42,898 nt of DNA, taken from positions 1 to 42,898 of the forward strand of contig JAKEFB010000045.1 of the NCBI GenBank assembly GCA_022616275.1, in the 5' to 3' direction. The position numbers and the translations under genes are program-made. The notes beneath the pieces are model-generated. The model had not been told where the DNA came from, searched no databases, and saw only the letters and a list, made by a program, of their open reading frames with translations. Source of the DNA: Chloroflexota bacterium. GTDB taxonomy: Bacteria; Chloroflexota; Anaerolineae; Promineifilales; Promineifilaceae. The number at the start of each line of letters is the position of its first letter. The stretch's first letter is position 1. Positions 5,905 to 15,062 of this stretch are shown in pieces.

Positions 5905-8094
5905 ATGAAGGGCTCTCGTCGCCTGGGTTTTGGGTTGGCCTGTGTCGGCGTCCTCCTTGCACTCACGATTGCATCGAGACATCCTGCCCTGGCCTCCGGC
6001 CCGTGGCCCTTTGGGCTGCCCAACCCGTTCCAACAAGAAAGCCTGTTGGAGCTGACCATGGCCGTCTCCCCCCCGGCCGTCGCCCCTGGCAGCGACGTGA
6101 CCCTGAGCGTCATTCTCGCCAATCAGGACAGCAACCCGGCCACGCCGCAGGTGATCCTGGCGCTGCCGGCCAACGCTTCCCTGCGCATGGAGAGCCTGCC
6201 GGCCGGGACTTCCTTTAACGTCCAGGCTAACAGCCTCAACTGGCAGCCGGTTATCCCTGGCGGGGGGGCAGACCAGTTGTTGCTCCAGTTATCGGTCAAC
6301 GTGGCCGACCTGAAACAGCCGGAGCAGACGATTATCGCCACCCTGGTTGAAGGCAACCAGCAGTACACTTTTACCGCCACTTATTGGGTCGGCATTCCGC
6401 CCCAGGCGACCATTCGCTTTGACCCACCCCAGGCCGCCGTCGGCCAGCCGGTGCAACTGCTGGCCGAGGTGGTGGGCCCCGGTCCCATGACCCAACTGTG
6501 GACGCTGGGCGACGGCCGGGTCGTGGACGCAGAAAACCCGGTGGTCGTCTTTCCAGTCGCCGGCACGTACCCGGTCACGCTGCAACTGTCTAACCCCCTG
6601 GCCTCGACGACGGCCAGCGGGACCATTACGATTATTCCCCAAGCCCTGGCCGCCTTCAGCCTGGCCGATACGACGGCGGCCGTCAACCAGCCAATTACAT
6701 TTGTCAACCAAAGCGGCGGCGAGCTGCCGTTGACCTACCTGTGGAACTTTGGCGACGGCAGTACATCCACTGAGGCCAGCCCCGTCCACACTTACGCCTT
6801 CCCCGGCACGTACCAAGTGCAGTTGATCGCCGGCAACGCCTATGGCCAGTCCAGTGCCTTACAGATGGTGACCATTGGCCCTCAGGCCACGGCCGAGCTG
6901 CTCATCGAAGAGGTGGCTGTGGCCGGCCAGCTCTTGAGCGGCCAGATCCTGGCTGACGGCAGCGCCACCCGCATCCTGTGGGACATGGGCGACGGCCAGG
7001 GTTACGAGGGCGGGCAAATGAACCACGTCTACTGGTCGGCCGGCGATTACCTGGTGACGGTGACGGTCAGCAACGACTATGGCGACACGCAACTGTCCCG
7101 CTGGGTCCACGTCGAGCCGGGGATTTTGTTCCTGTACCTGCCTGTCATCACTAATAGCGACCCGGCCGGCGGAGCGCCGGCCGGCGCTCTGGCCAGCGTT
7201 CCCCAGGGTGAGCTGGCTACGCCGTTCGTTCTCCAGCCGCTGGAGCTGCCGGCGACAACCACGCCGGTCGAGGGCCTGTTCATCTATGTCAACGAGGCCC
7301 GCCGCCAGTTTAACGTGCCGGCGCTGAATTACGTTTACGAATTAAGCGTCGCCGCCCAGACCCAGAGCAACGACATGGCCGCTTACGGCTACACCGGCCA
7401 CGCCGGTTCCGACGGCTCCTCCCCGGCCTGGCGGATTCGCCAGGCCGGCTACCCGGGCGGGTATGGGGGCGAGGCGGCCGCCTGGGGGATGCCGACGGCC
7501 GTGGAGGCCGTCGAATTTTGGGTCAACAGCCCGGCCCACCGCAACATCATTCTCAACCCGGCGGCCACCGACCTGGGCGTAGGCTACACCATCAACTTTG
7601 ACGCCCCTAACATCTGGTACTGGGTGGCCGAATTTGCCTCGTTGGGCCTGCCGGTGGTGGACGCCCCGCCGCCGGCGCTGCCCAGCCCCACGGCCACACC
7701 GGAACCGGTGCTCCAGTTGTTGGGGCCGCCGCAAAACAGCGAGTTCGTTTTGGCCGCGGATAATTACCTGATCTTCACCTGGAGCTGGACCGAGCCGCTC
7801 CAGCCAGGCGAGCGCTTCGCCGTTTACCTGCAATCGGCCCTGCGCACCTTCCAGATTGGCGCCGTCCAGGAGCCGACGGCCGCCGGCCAGTACCAACTGA
7901 AGCTGCTGGCCACCGCGGTCCCGGCCGCGCCCGGCGATTACCAGTGGCAGGTCCGGCTGGAAAACCTGGGCCAGGGCGCGACCATCCGCGAGACCGCCTT
8001 CTGGCCGGTCCACTTCCTGGCCCCGGTCGCCGCGCCGGCGACGGCCACGCCTACTTCCACAGCCACCCCGCCAGTAACAGAGATACCTGACTAA
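5905..8094 (+). CDS. Secreted protein with three PKD domains and a CAP/SCP domain
   Basis: A 729-residue exported protein. Residues 1-30 are a signal peptide (KGSRRLGFGLACVGVLLALT). Residues about 45-165 resemble a DUF11-type beta-sandwich. Three PKD domains follow (about 170-245, 250-325, 330-405), each with its G-D-G core (TLGDGRV, NFGDGST, DMGDGQG). After a YLPVITN linker comes a CAP/SCP domain (about 450-580) with GYTGHAGSDGSSPAWRI, YGGEAAAW and FWVNSPAHRNIILN, which supply the histidines and first glutamate of the CAP cavity. A further beta-sandwich (about 605-710) and a Pro/Thr tail close the protein. The role is probably extracellular and binding; enzymatic activity is uncertain. MKGSRR is taken as the start because the signal peptide follows directly. 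Confidence 0.82.
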   Translation: MKGSRRLGFGLACVGVLLALTIASRHPALASGPWPFGLPNPFQQESLLELTMAVSPPAVAPGSDVTLSVILANQDSNPATPQVILALPANASLRMESLPAGTSFNVQANSLNWQPVIPGGGADQLLLQLSVNVADLKQPEQTIIATLVEGNQQYTFTATYWVGIPPQATIRFDPPQAAVGQPVQLLAEVVGPGPMTQLWTLGDGRVVDAENPVVVFPVAGTYPVTLQLSNPLASTTASGTITIIPQALAAFSLADTTAAVNQPITFVNQSGGELPLTYLWNFGDGSTSTEASPVHTYAFPGTYQVQLIAGNAYGQSSALQMVTIGPQATAELLIEEVAVAGQLLSGQILADGSATRILWDMGDGQGYEGGQMNHVYWSAGDYLVTVTVSNDYGDTQLSRWVHVEPGILFLYLPVITNSDPAGGAPAGALASVPQGELATPFVLQPLELPATTTPVEGLFIYVNEARRQFNVPALNYVYELSVAAQTQSNDMAAYGYTGHAGSDGSSPAWRIRQAGYPGGYGGEAAAWGMPTAVEAVEFWVNSPAHRNIILNPAATDLGVGYTINFDAPNIWYWVAEFASLGLPVVDAPPPALPSPTATPEPVLQLLGPPQNSEFVLAADNYLIFTWSWTEPLQPGERFAVYLQSALRTFQIGAVQEPTAAGQYQLKLLATAVPAAPGDYQWQVRLENLGQGATIRETAFWPVHFLAPVAAPATATPTSTATPPVTEIPD

Positions 8095-8228
8095 GAGCTA
8101 TAGGCTATTAGACCTATTTAGAGTATCATAGAGGCACGGCTGCCCTTCACAACAGTTCACGCAGCCGCGCAGGCGCCGGGTAGAGTCCTCCTCTACCTCA
8201 TGAGCGTACGAACAAGAATGTAACCACA

Positions 8229-11200
8229 ATGGCAGAAGAAAAGAGCGCTCAAAGAGGGGGGCGGAAAAAATCCTCCCCCCAAGTGGACCGGGACGCCCGC
8301 CAGTCATTTATCGTCGTCGGCATCGGCGCCTCGGCCGGGGGGTTAAAGGCACTACAGCACTTTTTCGACCGCGTGCCACCTGGCAGCGGGATGGCCTACG
8401 TCATCGTCAGCCACCTGTCGCCCGAGCACGTCAGCCACCTGCCCAACCTGCTGCAGCAGCACACGGCCATGCCGGTGGCCGAGGTGACGGATACGGTCGA
8501 GATAGTCGCCGACCACGTCTACGTCATTCCGCCTAACCGCTACCTGTCGGCTATAGACACCCACCTGCGCCTATCCAAGACCGAAGGGACGCAGCGGCCA
8601 CGCTCCCCGATAGACCACTTTTTTCGCACGTTGGCCGACACCCACGGCGAACAGGCTATCGGCATCGTCCTGTCCGGGACCGGCTCGGACGGCACGCTGG
8701 GGATTAAACGGATCAAAGAGCGGGGGGGGCTGATCGCCGTCCAGGACCCCGACGAGGCCGAGTACGACGGCATGCCCCAGAGCGCCATCGGCGCCGGAGT
8801 GGTAGATTTCATTCTGCCGGTCCAGGAGATCCCGGCCCAACTGGCGCGCTACGCGCAAAGCCGGCCGCAATTCCCCGTGACCGGCGACGGCGAGCCGGCC
8901 ACCGAACCCACCCAGGAGGCCATGCAAAAGATAGTGGCCCAACTGCGCGGCCACACCGGGCATGATTTTTCCCATTACAAGCCGTCCACGTTCACCCGCC
9001 GGGTCCACCGCCGGATGCAAATCCAGCAGGTGGACGAGCTGGCCGATTACCTGCGCATTTTGCGGGCCAATCGGGAAGAGGTCACCGCTCTTTTTAGAGA
9101 CCTGCTCATTACCGTCACTAACTTCTTCCGCGACCGGGAATCGTTTGACTCCCTGGAGCAAGAGGTGATTCCCCGGATCTTGGCCGGTAAAACAGAAGGC
9201 CGCCAGGTGCGGGCCTGGGTGGTCGGCTGCGCCACCGGCGAAGAAGCGTACAGCCTGGCCATGCTTTTCCTGGAACATGCCAGCCGGCTGGACTACTCGC
9301 CGGAGATTCAAATCTTCGCCTCCGACATCAGCCAGGACGCCCTGGGGCAGGCCCGCGTGGGGCTGTACCCGGAAGCGATTGCCGTAGACGTGCCGCCGGA
9401 GCGGCTGGAACGCTTTTTCCAGAAAGAGCCAGGCGGCTACCGGATCAGGAAGGAGGTCCGTGAACGTGTCCTCTTTGTCTCGCACAATTTATTGAAGGAT
9501 CCCCCCTTTTCCAGGCAGGACCTCATCTCCTGCCGCAACCTGCTCATTTACCTCAAGCGCGAGGCCCAGCACCAGATCTTCGAGCTGTTCCACTACACCC
9601 TGCGGCCGGAAGGTTATCTGTTTCTCGGTCCTTCGGAAACAGTTGAAGGGTCAGGACTGTTCCGGGAAGTCGGCATAAAGCATGGTATCTTCCAGAGTCT
9701 CCCTTCAGTCACGCCGCGCCTGCCGGCGCTACCGTTCACCCTGTCCAGCCGGACGCCCACCGTCGGCGGTGCGCTGGATCAACGGGAGGTAATTAGCTCG
9801 GCCGCCATCCACCGGCGGATGATTGAGCGGTTTGCCCCGCCCAGCGTCCTGGTCAACGCCGACTACAACATCGTCCACCTGTCGGAGGGCGCCGGCCGCT
9901 ACTTGCGGCAGCCGGGCGGTGAGCCAACCAACAATATCCTGCAGCGTGTCCGGCCGCCATTCCGCATTGAGCTAACGACGATGCTGTACGGCGCTTTCAA
10001 GAAGGAAAAAGCCGCCGAATCAAAGCTTGTTCGGGCTACTATCGAGGGAAAGCAGCAAGACGTCATCCTGTCAGTCTACCCGGCCAGGGAGGCCGACCTG
10101 GAAGGGTTTACCCTGATCGTTTTTGAGGATAGCGAGGAAACTCAGAGCATCGAAAAAGAGCCGCGGGAGGCAACACGAGCCGACAATGCCACGATTCGAG
10201 AGTTAGAAGCGGAGCTGGAACAGACCAAAAGGTGGCTGCAAACGACGATTGATGAATTTGAGACCTCCAAGGAGGAAATGAAGGCGTCTAACGAGGAGCT
10301 GCAGTCCACGAACGAGGAGCTGCGCTCGACGGCCGAAGAACTGGAGACGAGCAAAGAAGAGCTGCAGTCCATGAACGAAGAGCTGATCACCCTCAACCAG
10401 GAAAATAAAAATAAGGTTGAGGAATTGAGCCAACTGACCGGCGACTTACAGAACCTGCTGGTGGCCACCGACATTGCGACTCTGTTTCTGGACCGCGACT
10501 TGCGCGTCAAACGCTTTACGCCCCCGGCCAGCGAGTTGTTTAATATCCTTGCCTCTGACAGCGGCCGGCCGCTGGCCCACCTGACGCACAAATTAGGCTA
10601 CACCGGCCTGCTGGACGACACCACCAGCGTGCTGCGCACACTGGTCCCTATCGAACGGGAGGTATACAGTGAAGACGGCCGCTGGTACCTGACTCGTTTC
10701 CTCCCCTACCGGACGGTCGAGGACCGGATTGACGGCGTCGTTATTACCTTCGTGGACGTCACTGAGTTAAAGCGCGCGCAGCAGGAAGTGCAGCGGCGCG
10801 TCCAACAGCAGGCGGCCGTGGCCATGCTCGGCCGGCTGGCCCTGGAAGACGTCGAGTTGGACTCCCTCTTCAATGAAGCCGCCAAACAGGTCTGTGAAAC
10901 GCTGGAGGTTGAATTTTCCGAGGTGCTGGAACTGCAACCAGACGAGGAGGCGTTGCTTCTAAAGGCCGGCCAGGGATGGGATGAAAACGACATCGGCCAG
11001 GTGGTCACTCAAGCAGGAGAAAAACCGAGCGCCGGTTTCGCCCTGCACAGGAATGAACCACACCTCGTCGAAGAGTGGAGACGGGAAAAGCGGTTTAAGC
11101 TGCCGGACCATTTAGCCGAGCGAGGCATTGTCAGCAGCGCCAGCGTGGTGATTCCCGGCCTGCGCCAGCCTTACGGCGTGCTGCGGGCACACAGCCGCCA

Positions 11201-12017
11201 GAAGCGTTCCTTTAGCCAGGAAGAGGTGAACTTCTTGCAGGCTGTGGCTACTCTGCTGGCCGAGGCCATTGAGCGCAAACAGTCGGAACTGCGGCTTAAA
11301 GCGCTGAACGAGACGTTGGAGGAGCGGGTGAGGGAGCGCACCACCCAGGTGAGGACGCTGGCCTCACAGCTCATTTCCACCGAACAGCAGGTGCGGCAGC
11401 GGATTTCCCAGGTGCTGCACGAAGATTTGCAGCAATTGCTTTTTGCTACCCAGGTTCACGTTCAACTGGTCAAAGACGATCTGGCGGCCGGTAAGAAAAA
11501 ACTTTCCCCGGGCCAAGTTGACGAAGTTAAGAATATGATCGAAGAGGGGTTGCGGATTACGCGGCGGCTGAGCATAGACCTTTCTCCGCCGGTGCTCCAG
11601 AGCCAGAATTTCGGCGAATCGCTAAAGTGGCTGGTACACCACATGCGGGAGCTGCATGGGCTGGAAGTAAAATTGACGATGAAGAAAGTCCCGGAGCCGC
11701 CCGGCGACGACATGCACCTCTTGCTCTTTCAAATGGTCCGGGAAGCGCTGTTTAACGTCGTCAAGCACGCCGGGATCAACCAGGCAGAGCTCCGCGCCTT
11801 TGCCCAAGGAGACGACCTGGTGGTCCAGGTCATAGACGAGGGGGCCGGTTTTGACGTGGCGGCCGCCTTGAAAGCCAACAGCAGTTACGGGCTGCGCCAC
11901 ATGCGGGAGCGCCTGAGGCTGTTTGGCGGCCGGATGGATATTGAATCTTCTCCCGGTCAAGGGACAACGATCACGATAGCTATTCCTCAAAGGAGGGTAG
12001 AGTCGCTGGTGGACTAG
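8229..12017 (+). CDS. CheB-CheR-PAS-GAF-histidine kinase fusion
   Basis: A 1262-residue cytosolic signalling protein. Residues 25-210 are a CheB methylesterase domain with the catalytic set S35 (GIGASAGG), H62 (SHLSPEH) and D154 (SGTGSDGT); it lacks the receiver of classical CheB. Residues 235-470 are a CheR methyltransferase with the SAM loop VVGCATGEE and SCRNLLIYL. A long coiled coil (about 650-730, repeats of SNEELQSTNEEL type) leads to a PAS domain (about 735-850) and a GAF domain (about 865-1020). The C-terminus is a HisKA_3-type kinase: phospho-acceptor H1064 in QRISQVLHEDLQQ, and a HATPase with FNVVKHA, DEGAGFD and YGLRHMRERL. HisKA_3 kinases pair with NarL/FixJ-type receivers, and a receiver gene starts 6 bases downstream. 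No chemoreceptor is nearby. Confidence 0.92.
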   Translation: MAEEKSAQRGGRKKSSPQVDRDARQSFIVVGIGASAGGLKALQHFFDRVPPGSGMAYVIVSHLSPEHVSHLPNLLQQHTAMPVAEVTDTVEIVADHVYVIPPNRYLSAIDTHLRLSKTEGTQRPRSPIDHFFRTLADTHGEQAIGIVLSGTGSDGTLGIKRIKERGGLIAVQDPDEAEYDGMPQSAIGAGVVDFILPVQEIPAQLARYAQSRPQFPVTGDGEPATEPTQEAMQKIVAQLRGHTGHDFSHYKPSTFTRRVHRRMQIQQVDELADYLRILRANREEVTALFRDLLITVTNFFRDRESFDSLEQEVIPRILAGKTEGRQVRAWVVGCATGEEAYSLAMLFLEHASRLDYSPEIQIFASDISQDALGQARVGLYPEAIAVDVPPERLERFFQKEPGGYRIRKEVRERVLFVSHNLLKDPPFSRQDLISCRNLLIYLKREAQHQIFELFHYTLRPEGYLFLGPSETVEGSGLFREVGIKHGIFQSLPSVTPRLPALPFTLSSRTPTVGGALDQREVISSAAIHRRMIERFAPPSVLVNADYNIVHLSEGAGRYLRQPGGEPTNNILQRVRPPFRIELTTMLYGAFKKEKAAESKLVRATIEGKQQDVILSVYPAREADLEGFTLIVFEDSEETQSIEKEPREATRADNATIRELEAELEQTKRWLQTTIDEFETSKEEMKASNEELQSTNEELRSTAEELETSKEELQSMNEELITLNQENKNKVEELSQLTGDLQNLLVATDIATLFLDRDLRVKRFTPPASELFNILASDSGRPLAHLTHKLGYTGLLDDTTSVLRTLVPIEREVYSEDGRWYLTRFLPYRTVEDRIDGVVITFVDVTELKRAQQEVQRRVQQQAAVAMLGRLALEDVELDSLFNEAAKQVCETLEVEFSEVLELQPDEEALLLKAGQGWDENDIGQVVTQAGEKPSAGFALHRNEPHLVEEWRREKRFKLPDHLAERGIVSSASVVIPGLRQPYGVLRAHSRQKRSFSQEEVNFLQAVATLLAEAIERKQSELRLKALNETLEERVRERTTQVRTLASQLISTEQQVRQRISQVLHEDLQQLLFATQVHVQLVKDDLAAGKKKLSPGQVDEVKNMIEEGLRITRRLSIDLSPPVLQSQNFGESLKWLVHHMRELHGLEVKLTMKKVPEPPGDDMHLLLFQMVREALFNVVKHAGINQAELRAFAQGDDLVVQVIDEGAGFDVAAALKANSSYGLRHMRERLRLFGGRMDIESSPGQGTTITIAIPQRRVESLVD

Positions 12018-12022
12018 CAATC

Positions 12023-12448
12023 ATGGCTGACAAGGAGCCGGTAACTTACACTATTTTCGTGGTGGAAGACCACCCCATTATGCGGATGGCCCTGGCCAAG
12101 CTGTTGCAGCGCGCGCCGGACCTGGCTGTGGCGGGCGAAGCAGCCTCGGCGGCCGAGGCGTTGCAGCGCATTCCCCAGGCTGAGCCAGACCTGGTCCTGG
12201 TAGACATTTCCCTGCCTGGGGCCGGTGGCCTCACTTTGGTCGAGCAATTACATCAAGAACGGCCGGAACTGCCCTGCCTGGTTCTTTCCGGCCACGACGA
12301 ATCTACCTATGCCAGCCTGGCGCTACAGGCCGGCGCCCGTGGCTACGTCATGAAAAAGGACACGGATTATATATTAACAGCCATCCGGTATATCTTAAAC
12401 GGAGAAATCTATTTAAGTGAGAAGATGCGCCAGGCGCTGAGCATTTAG
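12023..12448 (+). CDS. Stand-alone NarL-type receiver domain protein
   Basis: A 141-residue receiver domain. VVEDHP gives the acidic pocket, D61 in LVDISLPG is the phospho-acceptor, LSGHDE holds the switch Ser, and K111 in YVMKKD the conserved Lys. The sequence up to YILNGEIYLSEKM is that of NarL/FixJ regulators, which continue into a LuxR-type HTH. Here the frame stops at QALSI just where the linker to the HTH should begin, and a CGATTTG palindrome follows 13 bases later. The protein therefore has no DNA-binding output. It may act as a phosphate sink or by protein contact, or be the surviving half of a regulator whose HTH was lost. It is almost certainly co-transcribed with the kinase. Confidence 0.85.
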   Translation: MADKEPVTYTIFVVEDHPIMRMALAKLLQRAPDLAVAGEAASAAEALQRIPQAEPDLVLVDISLPGAGGLTLVEQLHQERPELPCLVLSGHDESTYASLALQAGARGYVMKKDTDYILTAIRYILNGEIYLSEKMRQALSI

Positions 12449-12460
12449 CGCCTGGCTGGG

Positions 12461-12481
12461 GAACGATTTGCCAAATCGTTC
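12461..12481. repeat. Palindrome with CGATTTG-n-CAAATCG core, copy 2
   Basis: Ten-base arms GAACGATTTG / CAAATCGTTC around one C, in the 49-base gap between the receiver gene and the sulfurtransferase gene. Confidence 0.8.
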
Positions 12482-12497
12482 TACGCCTGGCAAGACG

Positions 12498-13358
12498 ATG
12501 GCCTACACCACCCTGCTTACCCCAAAAACTGTATACCAACACCTGGACGACCCGACCTGGGTCATTGTAGATTGCCGCTTTAACCTGGCCGACACGGAGG
12601 CCGGCCGGCGGGCCTACGAACAGGGCCACGTTCCCGGGGCAGTCTACGCCCACGTGGACCGCGATCTGAGCGGCCCGCCGGTGACCGACCGTGGCCGCCA
12701 CCCCCTGCCAACGCCGGAGGCGCTGCGGGCGACGTTCAGCCGGTTGGGCATTGACCGCAGCAAGCAGGTGGTGGCTTACGACGAGCACAACGGTTCCTAC
12801 GCCGCCCGGCTGTGGTGGCTGCTGGGGTACATGGGCCACCAGGCGGCGGCGGTGCTGGACGGCGGCTGGCGGGCCTGGCTGGCGGCCGGCTACCCCACGG
12901 CTGTCGGGGTGGAAACGAACTCCCCGGCCCGTTTCCAGGGCGAACCCCGGCGCGACCGGGTCGTATTCCTGGACGAAGTTCCCCTCGTCCCGCTGCTGGT
13001 GGATTCTCGCGATCCGGCCCGCTACCGGGGCGAAGTCGAGCCGATTGACCCGGCGGCCGGGCACATTCCCGGGGCAATCAATCACCCCTTCGGCCGGAAC
13101 GTAGACGCCCAGGGCCGCTTTTTGCCGGCCGAAGAACTGCGCCGGCAATTCGACGAACTCCTGGGGGAGACGCCGGCCGGGGAGGCCGTCTTTTACTGCG
13201 GCTCCGGGGTCACCGCCTGCCAGAATCTGCTGGCGCTGGCCCAGGCCGGCCTGGGGGCCGGCCGACTCTATGCCGGCTCGTGGAGCGAGTGGTGCGCCGA
13301 CCCGGAACGGCCAATAGAATCTGACGCCAAGACGCAAAGGCGCAAAGAAGTAAAATAA
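12498..13358 (+). CDS. sseA: Thiosulfate/3-mercaptopyruvate sulfurtransferase
   Basis: A 286-residue two-domain rhodanese. The N-terminal inactive domain (1-135) has VIVDCRFNL and GHVPGAVYAHVDRDLSG; the C-terminal domain (150-275) has LLVDSRDPARYRGE, AGHIPGAINHPF and the active-site loop YCGSGVTAC with C234 as the sulfur-carrying residue. It moves sulfane sulfur from thiosulfate or 3-mercaptopyruvate to acceptors such as cyanide or thiols. The ATG at 12498 is used because a start 30 bases earlier would lie in the palindrome. The normal end of the family is near SEWCADPERPI; the last ~12 residues (SDAKTQRRKEVK) and the stop are encoded by a GACGCAAAGGCGC array, a repeat-derived tail. Confidence 0.9.
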   Translation: MAYTTLLTPKTVYQHLDDPTWVIVDCRFNLADTEAGRRAYEQGHVPGAVYAHVDRDLSGPPVTDRGRHPLPTPEALRATFSRLGIDRSKQVVAYDEHNGSYAARLWWLLGYMGHQAAAVLDGGWRAWLAAGYPTAVGVETNSPARFQGEPRRDRVVFLDEVPLVPLLVDSRDPARYRGEVEPIDPAAGHIPGAINHPFGRNVDAQGRFLPAEELRRQFDELLGETPAGEAVFYCGSGVTACQNLLALAQAGLGAGRLYAGSWSEWCADPERPIESDAKTQRRKEVK

Positions 13359-13412
13359 CCTTGACGTGAACTTTGGCCCTGCCAAAGTCTGCGCCTTTGC
13401 GTCGAATATTTT
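13324..13412. terminator. Bidirectional hairpin from GACGCAAAGGCGCA array with nested palindrome
   Basis: GACGCAAAGGCGCA (13331-13344) pairs with its complement at 13390-13403. Inside the loop is a second palindrome, ACTTTGGC-cct-GCCAAAGT (13370-13388). It lies between two convergent genes and probably ends both transcripts. The left arm is translated as the tail of the sulfurtransferase. Confidence 0.6.
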
Positions 13413-14740
13413 TAGGGGCGGCCGAACTTGTCCCGGAGCAGTTCCATCAACGTCGGCTGGCCAATTTCTTGCAGCTCGTAGCGCACGCGCTGGCTGGGGG
13501 GCTTAATGCCAATCAGGCGGCCCAGGTCAATGGGGGTGGCGATGAGGACGAGGTCGGCCGGCGTACGGTTGATCGTCTCCTCTAAATCGGCCATTTGCTT
13601 CTCGCCATAACCCATGGCCGGCAGCACCGGGCCGGTGGTCGGATATTTTTCGTACGTTTCGGCAATGGAGCGGACAGCGTACGGCCGGGGGTCTATGATT
13701 TCGGCGGCGTCAAAATAGCGGGCGGCGACGACCCCGGCCCCGTAGGCCATTTCGCCGTGGGTCAGCGTTGGGCCGTCCTCGATGACCAGCACCCGCCGGC
13801 CACGAATGGACGCCGGGTCGTCCACAAAAATGGGCGAAGCGCCTTTGACGATCACGGCCGTGGGGTTGACGGCGCGGATATTTTGCTGGACGGCGACGAC
13901 GTTGGCGTGATCGGCCGTGTCCACTTTGTTGATGACGACCACGTCGGCCAGGCGAAGATTGGTCTCGCCGGGATGGTAACGCAGTTCGTGGCCCGGCCGG
14001 TGCGGGTCGGCCACGACGATGTGCAAATCAGATTGAAAAAAGGGCAGGTCGTTATTGCCGCCGTCCCAGACGATGATTTCGGCCTCCTCTTCAACCTGCT
14101 TCAGAATGGCCGGGTAATCCACCCCGGCGTAAATGACCGCGCCCATAACGACGTAAGGCTCATACTCTTCCCGCTCTTCAATGGTGCAATCGTGACGGTC
14201 CATATCTTCATAGCTGGCGAAGCGCTGGACGGCCTGGACAGCCAGGTTGCCATAGGGCATGGGATGGCGCACGGCCACCACCTTCTCGTAGCCCAGCTCT
14301 TTCAGAAGCCGCACCACCCGGCGCGAGGTCTGGCTTTTACCGCTGCCGGTGCGGACCGCGCCAATGGAGACGACAGGCTTGCCAGCCTTGAGCATTGTCC
14401 GCCGGGGGCCAAGCAGGCGGAAGTCGGCCCCGGCCGCCAGCACCTGCGAGGCCAGGTGCATGACATATTCGTGGGAGACGTCGGAATAGGAAAAAATAAC
14501 CTGGTCTATCTGGTGCTCCCGGATCAACTGGCTTAAATCGGCTTCAGGATAGATGGGGATGCCGCCGGGGTAGAAACGGCCGGCCAGCTCGGCCGGATAG
14601 CGCCGTCCCTCAATGTTGGGGATCTGGGTGGCGGTGAAGGCCATTACCCGAACCTGGTCGTTGTCACGAAAAGCGGTATTGAAATCGTGGAAATCGCGGC
14701 CGGCCGCGCCGGCGATAATCACGCGTTGTGGGGATTGCAT
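13412..14740 (-). CDS. Cyclic 2,3-diphosphoglycerate synthetase-like GTPase
   Basis: A 442-residue protein of the family annotated as cyclic 2,3-diphosphoglycerate synthetase. The N-terminal part has RVIIAGAAGRDFHDFN and FSYSDVSHEYVMHLAS. The P-loop is in VVSIGAVRTGSGKSQTSRRV; later come VVWDGGNNDLPFF-like (IIVWDGGNNDLPFF here), VVINKVDTAD as a GTPase-type base motif, and VLVIEDGPTLTHGEM. In Methanothermus the enzyme makes cyclic 2,3-diphosphoglycerate, an archaeal thermoprotectant. Bacterial homologs are widespread and their real substrate is not settled, so the enzyme name should be used with care. It is monocistronic, convergent with the sulfurtransferase gene and divergent from the Xer gene. 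Confidence 0.8.
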   Translation of the reverse strand: MQSPQRVIIAGAAGRDFHDFNTAFRDNDQVRVMAFTATQIPNIEGRRYPAELAGRFYPGGIPIYPEADLSQLIREHQIDQVIFSYSDVSHEYVMHLASQVLAAGADFRLLGPRRTMLKAGKPVVSIGAVRTGSGKSQTSRRVVRLLKELGYEKVVAVRHPMPYGNLAVQAVQRFASYEDMDRHDCTIEEREEYEPYVVMGAVIYAGVDYPAILKQVEEEAEIIVWDGGNNDLPFFQSDLHIVVADPHRPGHELRYHPGETNLRLADVVVINKVDTADHANVVAVQQNIRAVNPTAVIVKGASPIFVDDPASIRGRRVLVIEDGPTLTHGEMAYGAGVVAARYFDAAEIIDPRPYAVRSIAETYEKYPTTGPVLPAMGYGEKQMADLEETINRTPADLVLIATPIDLGRLIGIKPPSQRVRYELQEIGQPTLMELLRDKFGRP

Positions 14741-14859
14741 AGAGCCTCCTAAGGTCTGAAATTTTCGGCCGCCAGGGCCACCCCGGATAATATCACAAGC
14801 CTGTATACCAGGCAGCCGCCTGCCCTATCATTTTTCGGATAGTAGTAATTCAGGTAATG

Positions 14860-14907
14860 GGTAATTAAGTAATTGAGTCATTAACAATTACCAATTACTT
14901 AATTACC
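14860..14907. repeat. Hairpin of GGTAATTAAGTAATTG-type array
   Basis: A perfect 16-bp inverted repeat, GGTAATTAAGTAATTG (14860-14875) and its complement (14892-14907), with a 16-base loop that repeats the same motif. It lies in the 322-base gap between the divergent cDPG synthetase-like gene and the Xer gene (the latter from its start at 15063). A related array is at 28091-28131. The rest of the gap holds the Xer promoter. Confidence 0.8.
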
Positions 14908-14932
14908 TCTTGATATTTTATGTTGAATGGGT

Positions 14933-14961
14933 TTGATCTTATGAAAAGTGCCTGCTATAAT
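14933..14961 (+). promoter_or_regulatory. Promoter TTGATC-17-TATAAT for the Xer-punA operon
   Basis: The -35 is at 14933-14938 and a perfect -10 at 14956-14961 with ideal 17-base spacing. It predicts a leader of about 95 bases to the ATG at 15063. Confidence 0.65.
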
Positions 14962-15062
14962 GTAGCTGGTTGCGAGTTACATAATCTGCTAACAGCCTGG
15001 GTATAATGGACTATACGCAAATAACAGATTTCCTGTCTGTAACCGCCGAGGAGAGACAGACA

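Noticed and set aside
13595-14536. A 313-codon plus-strand frame opposite the cDPG synthetase-like gene
   Set aside because: Antisense frame with no motifs; the minus-strand protein has P-loop and NKVD motifs.
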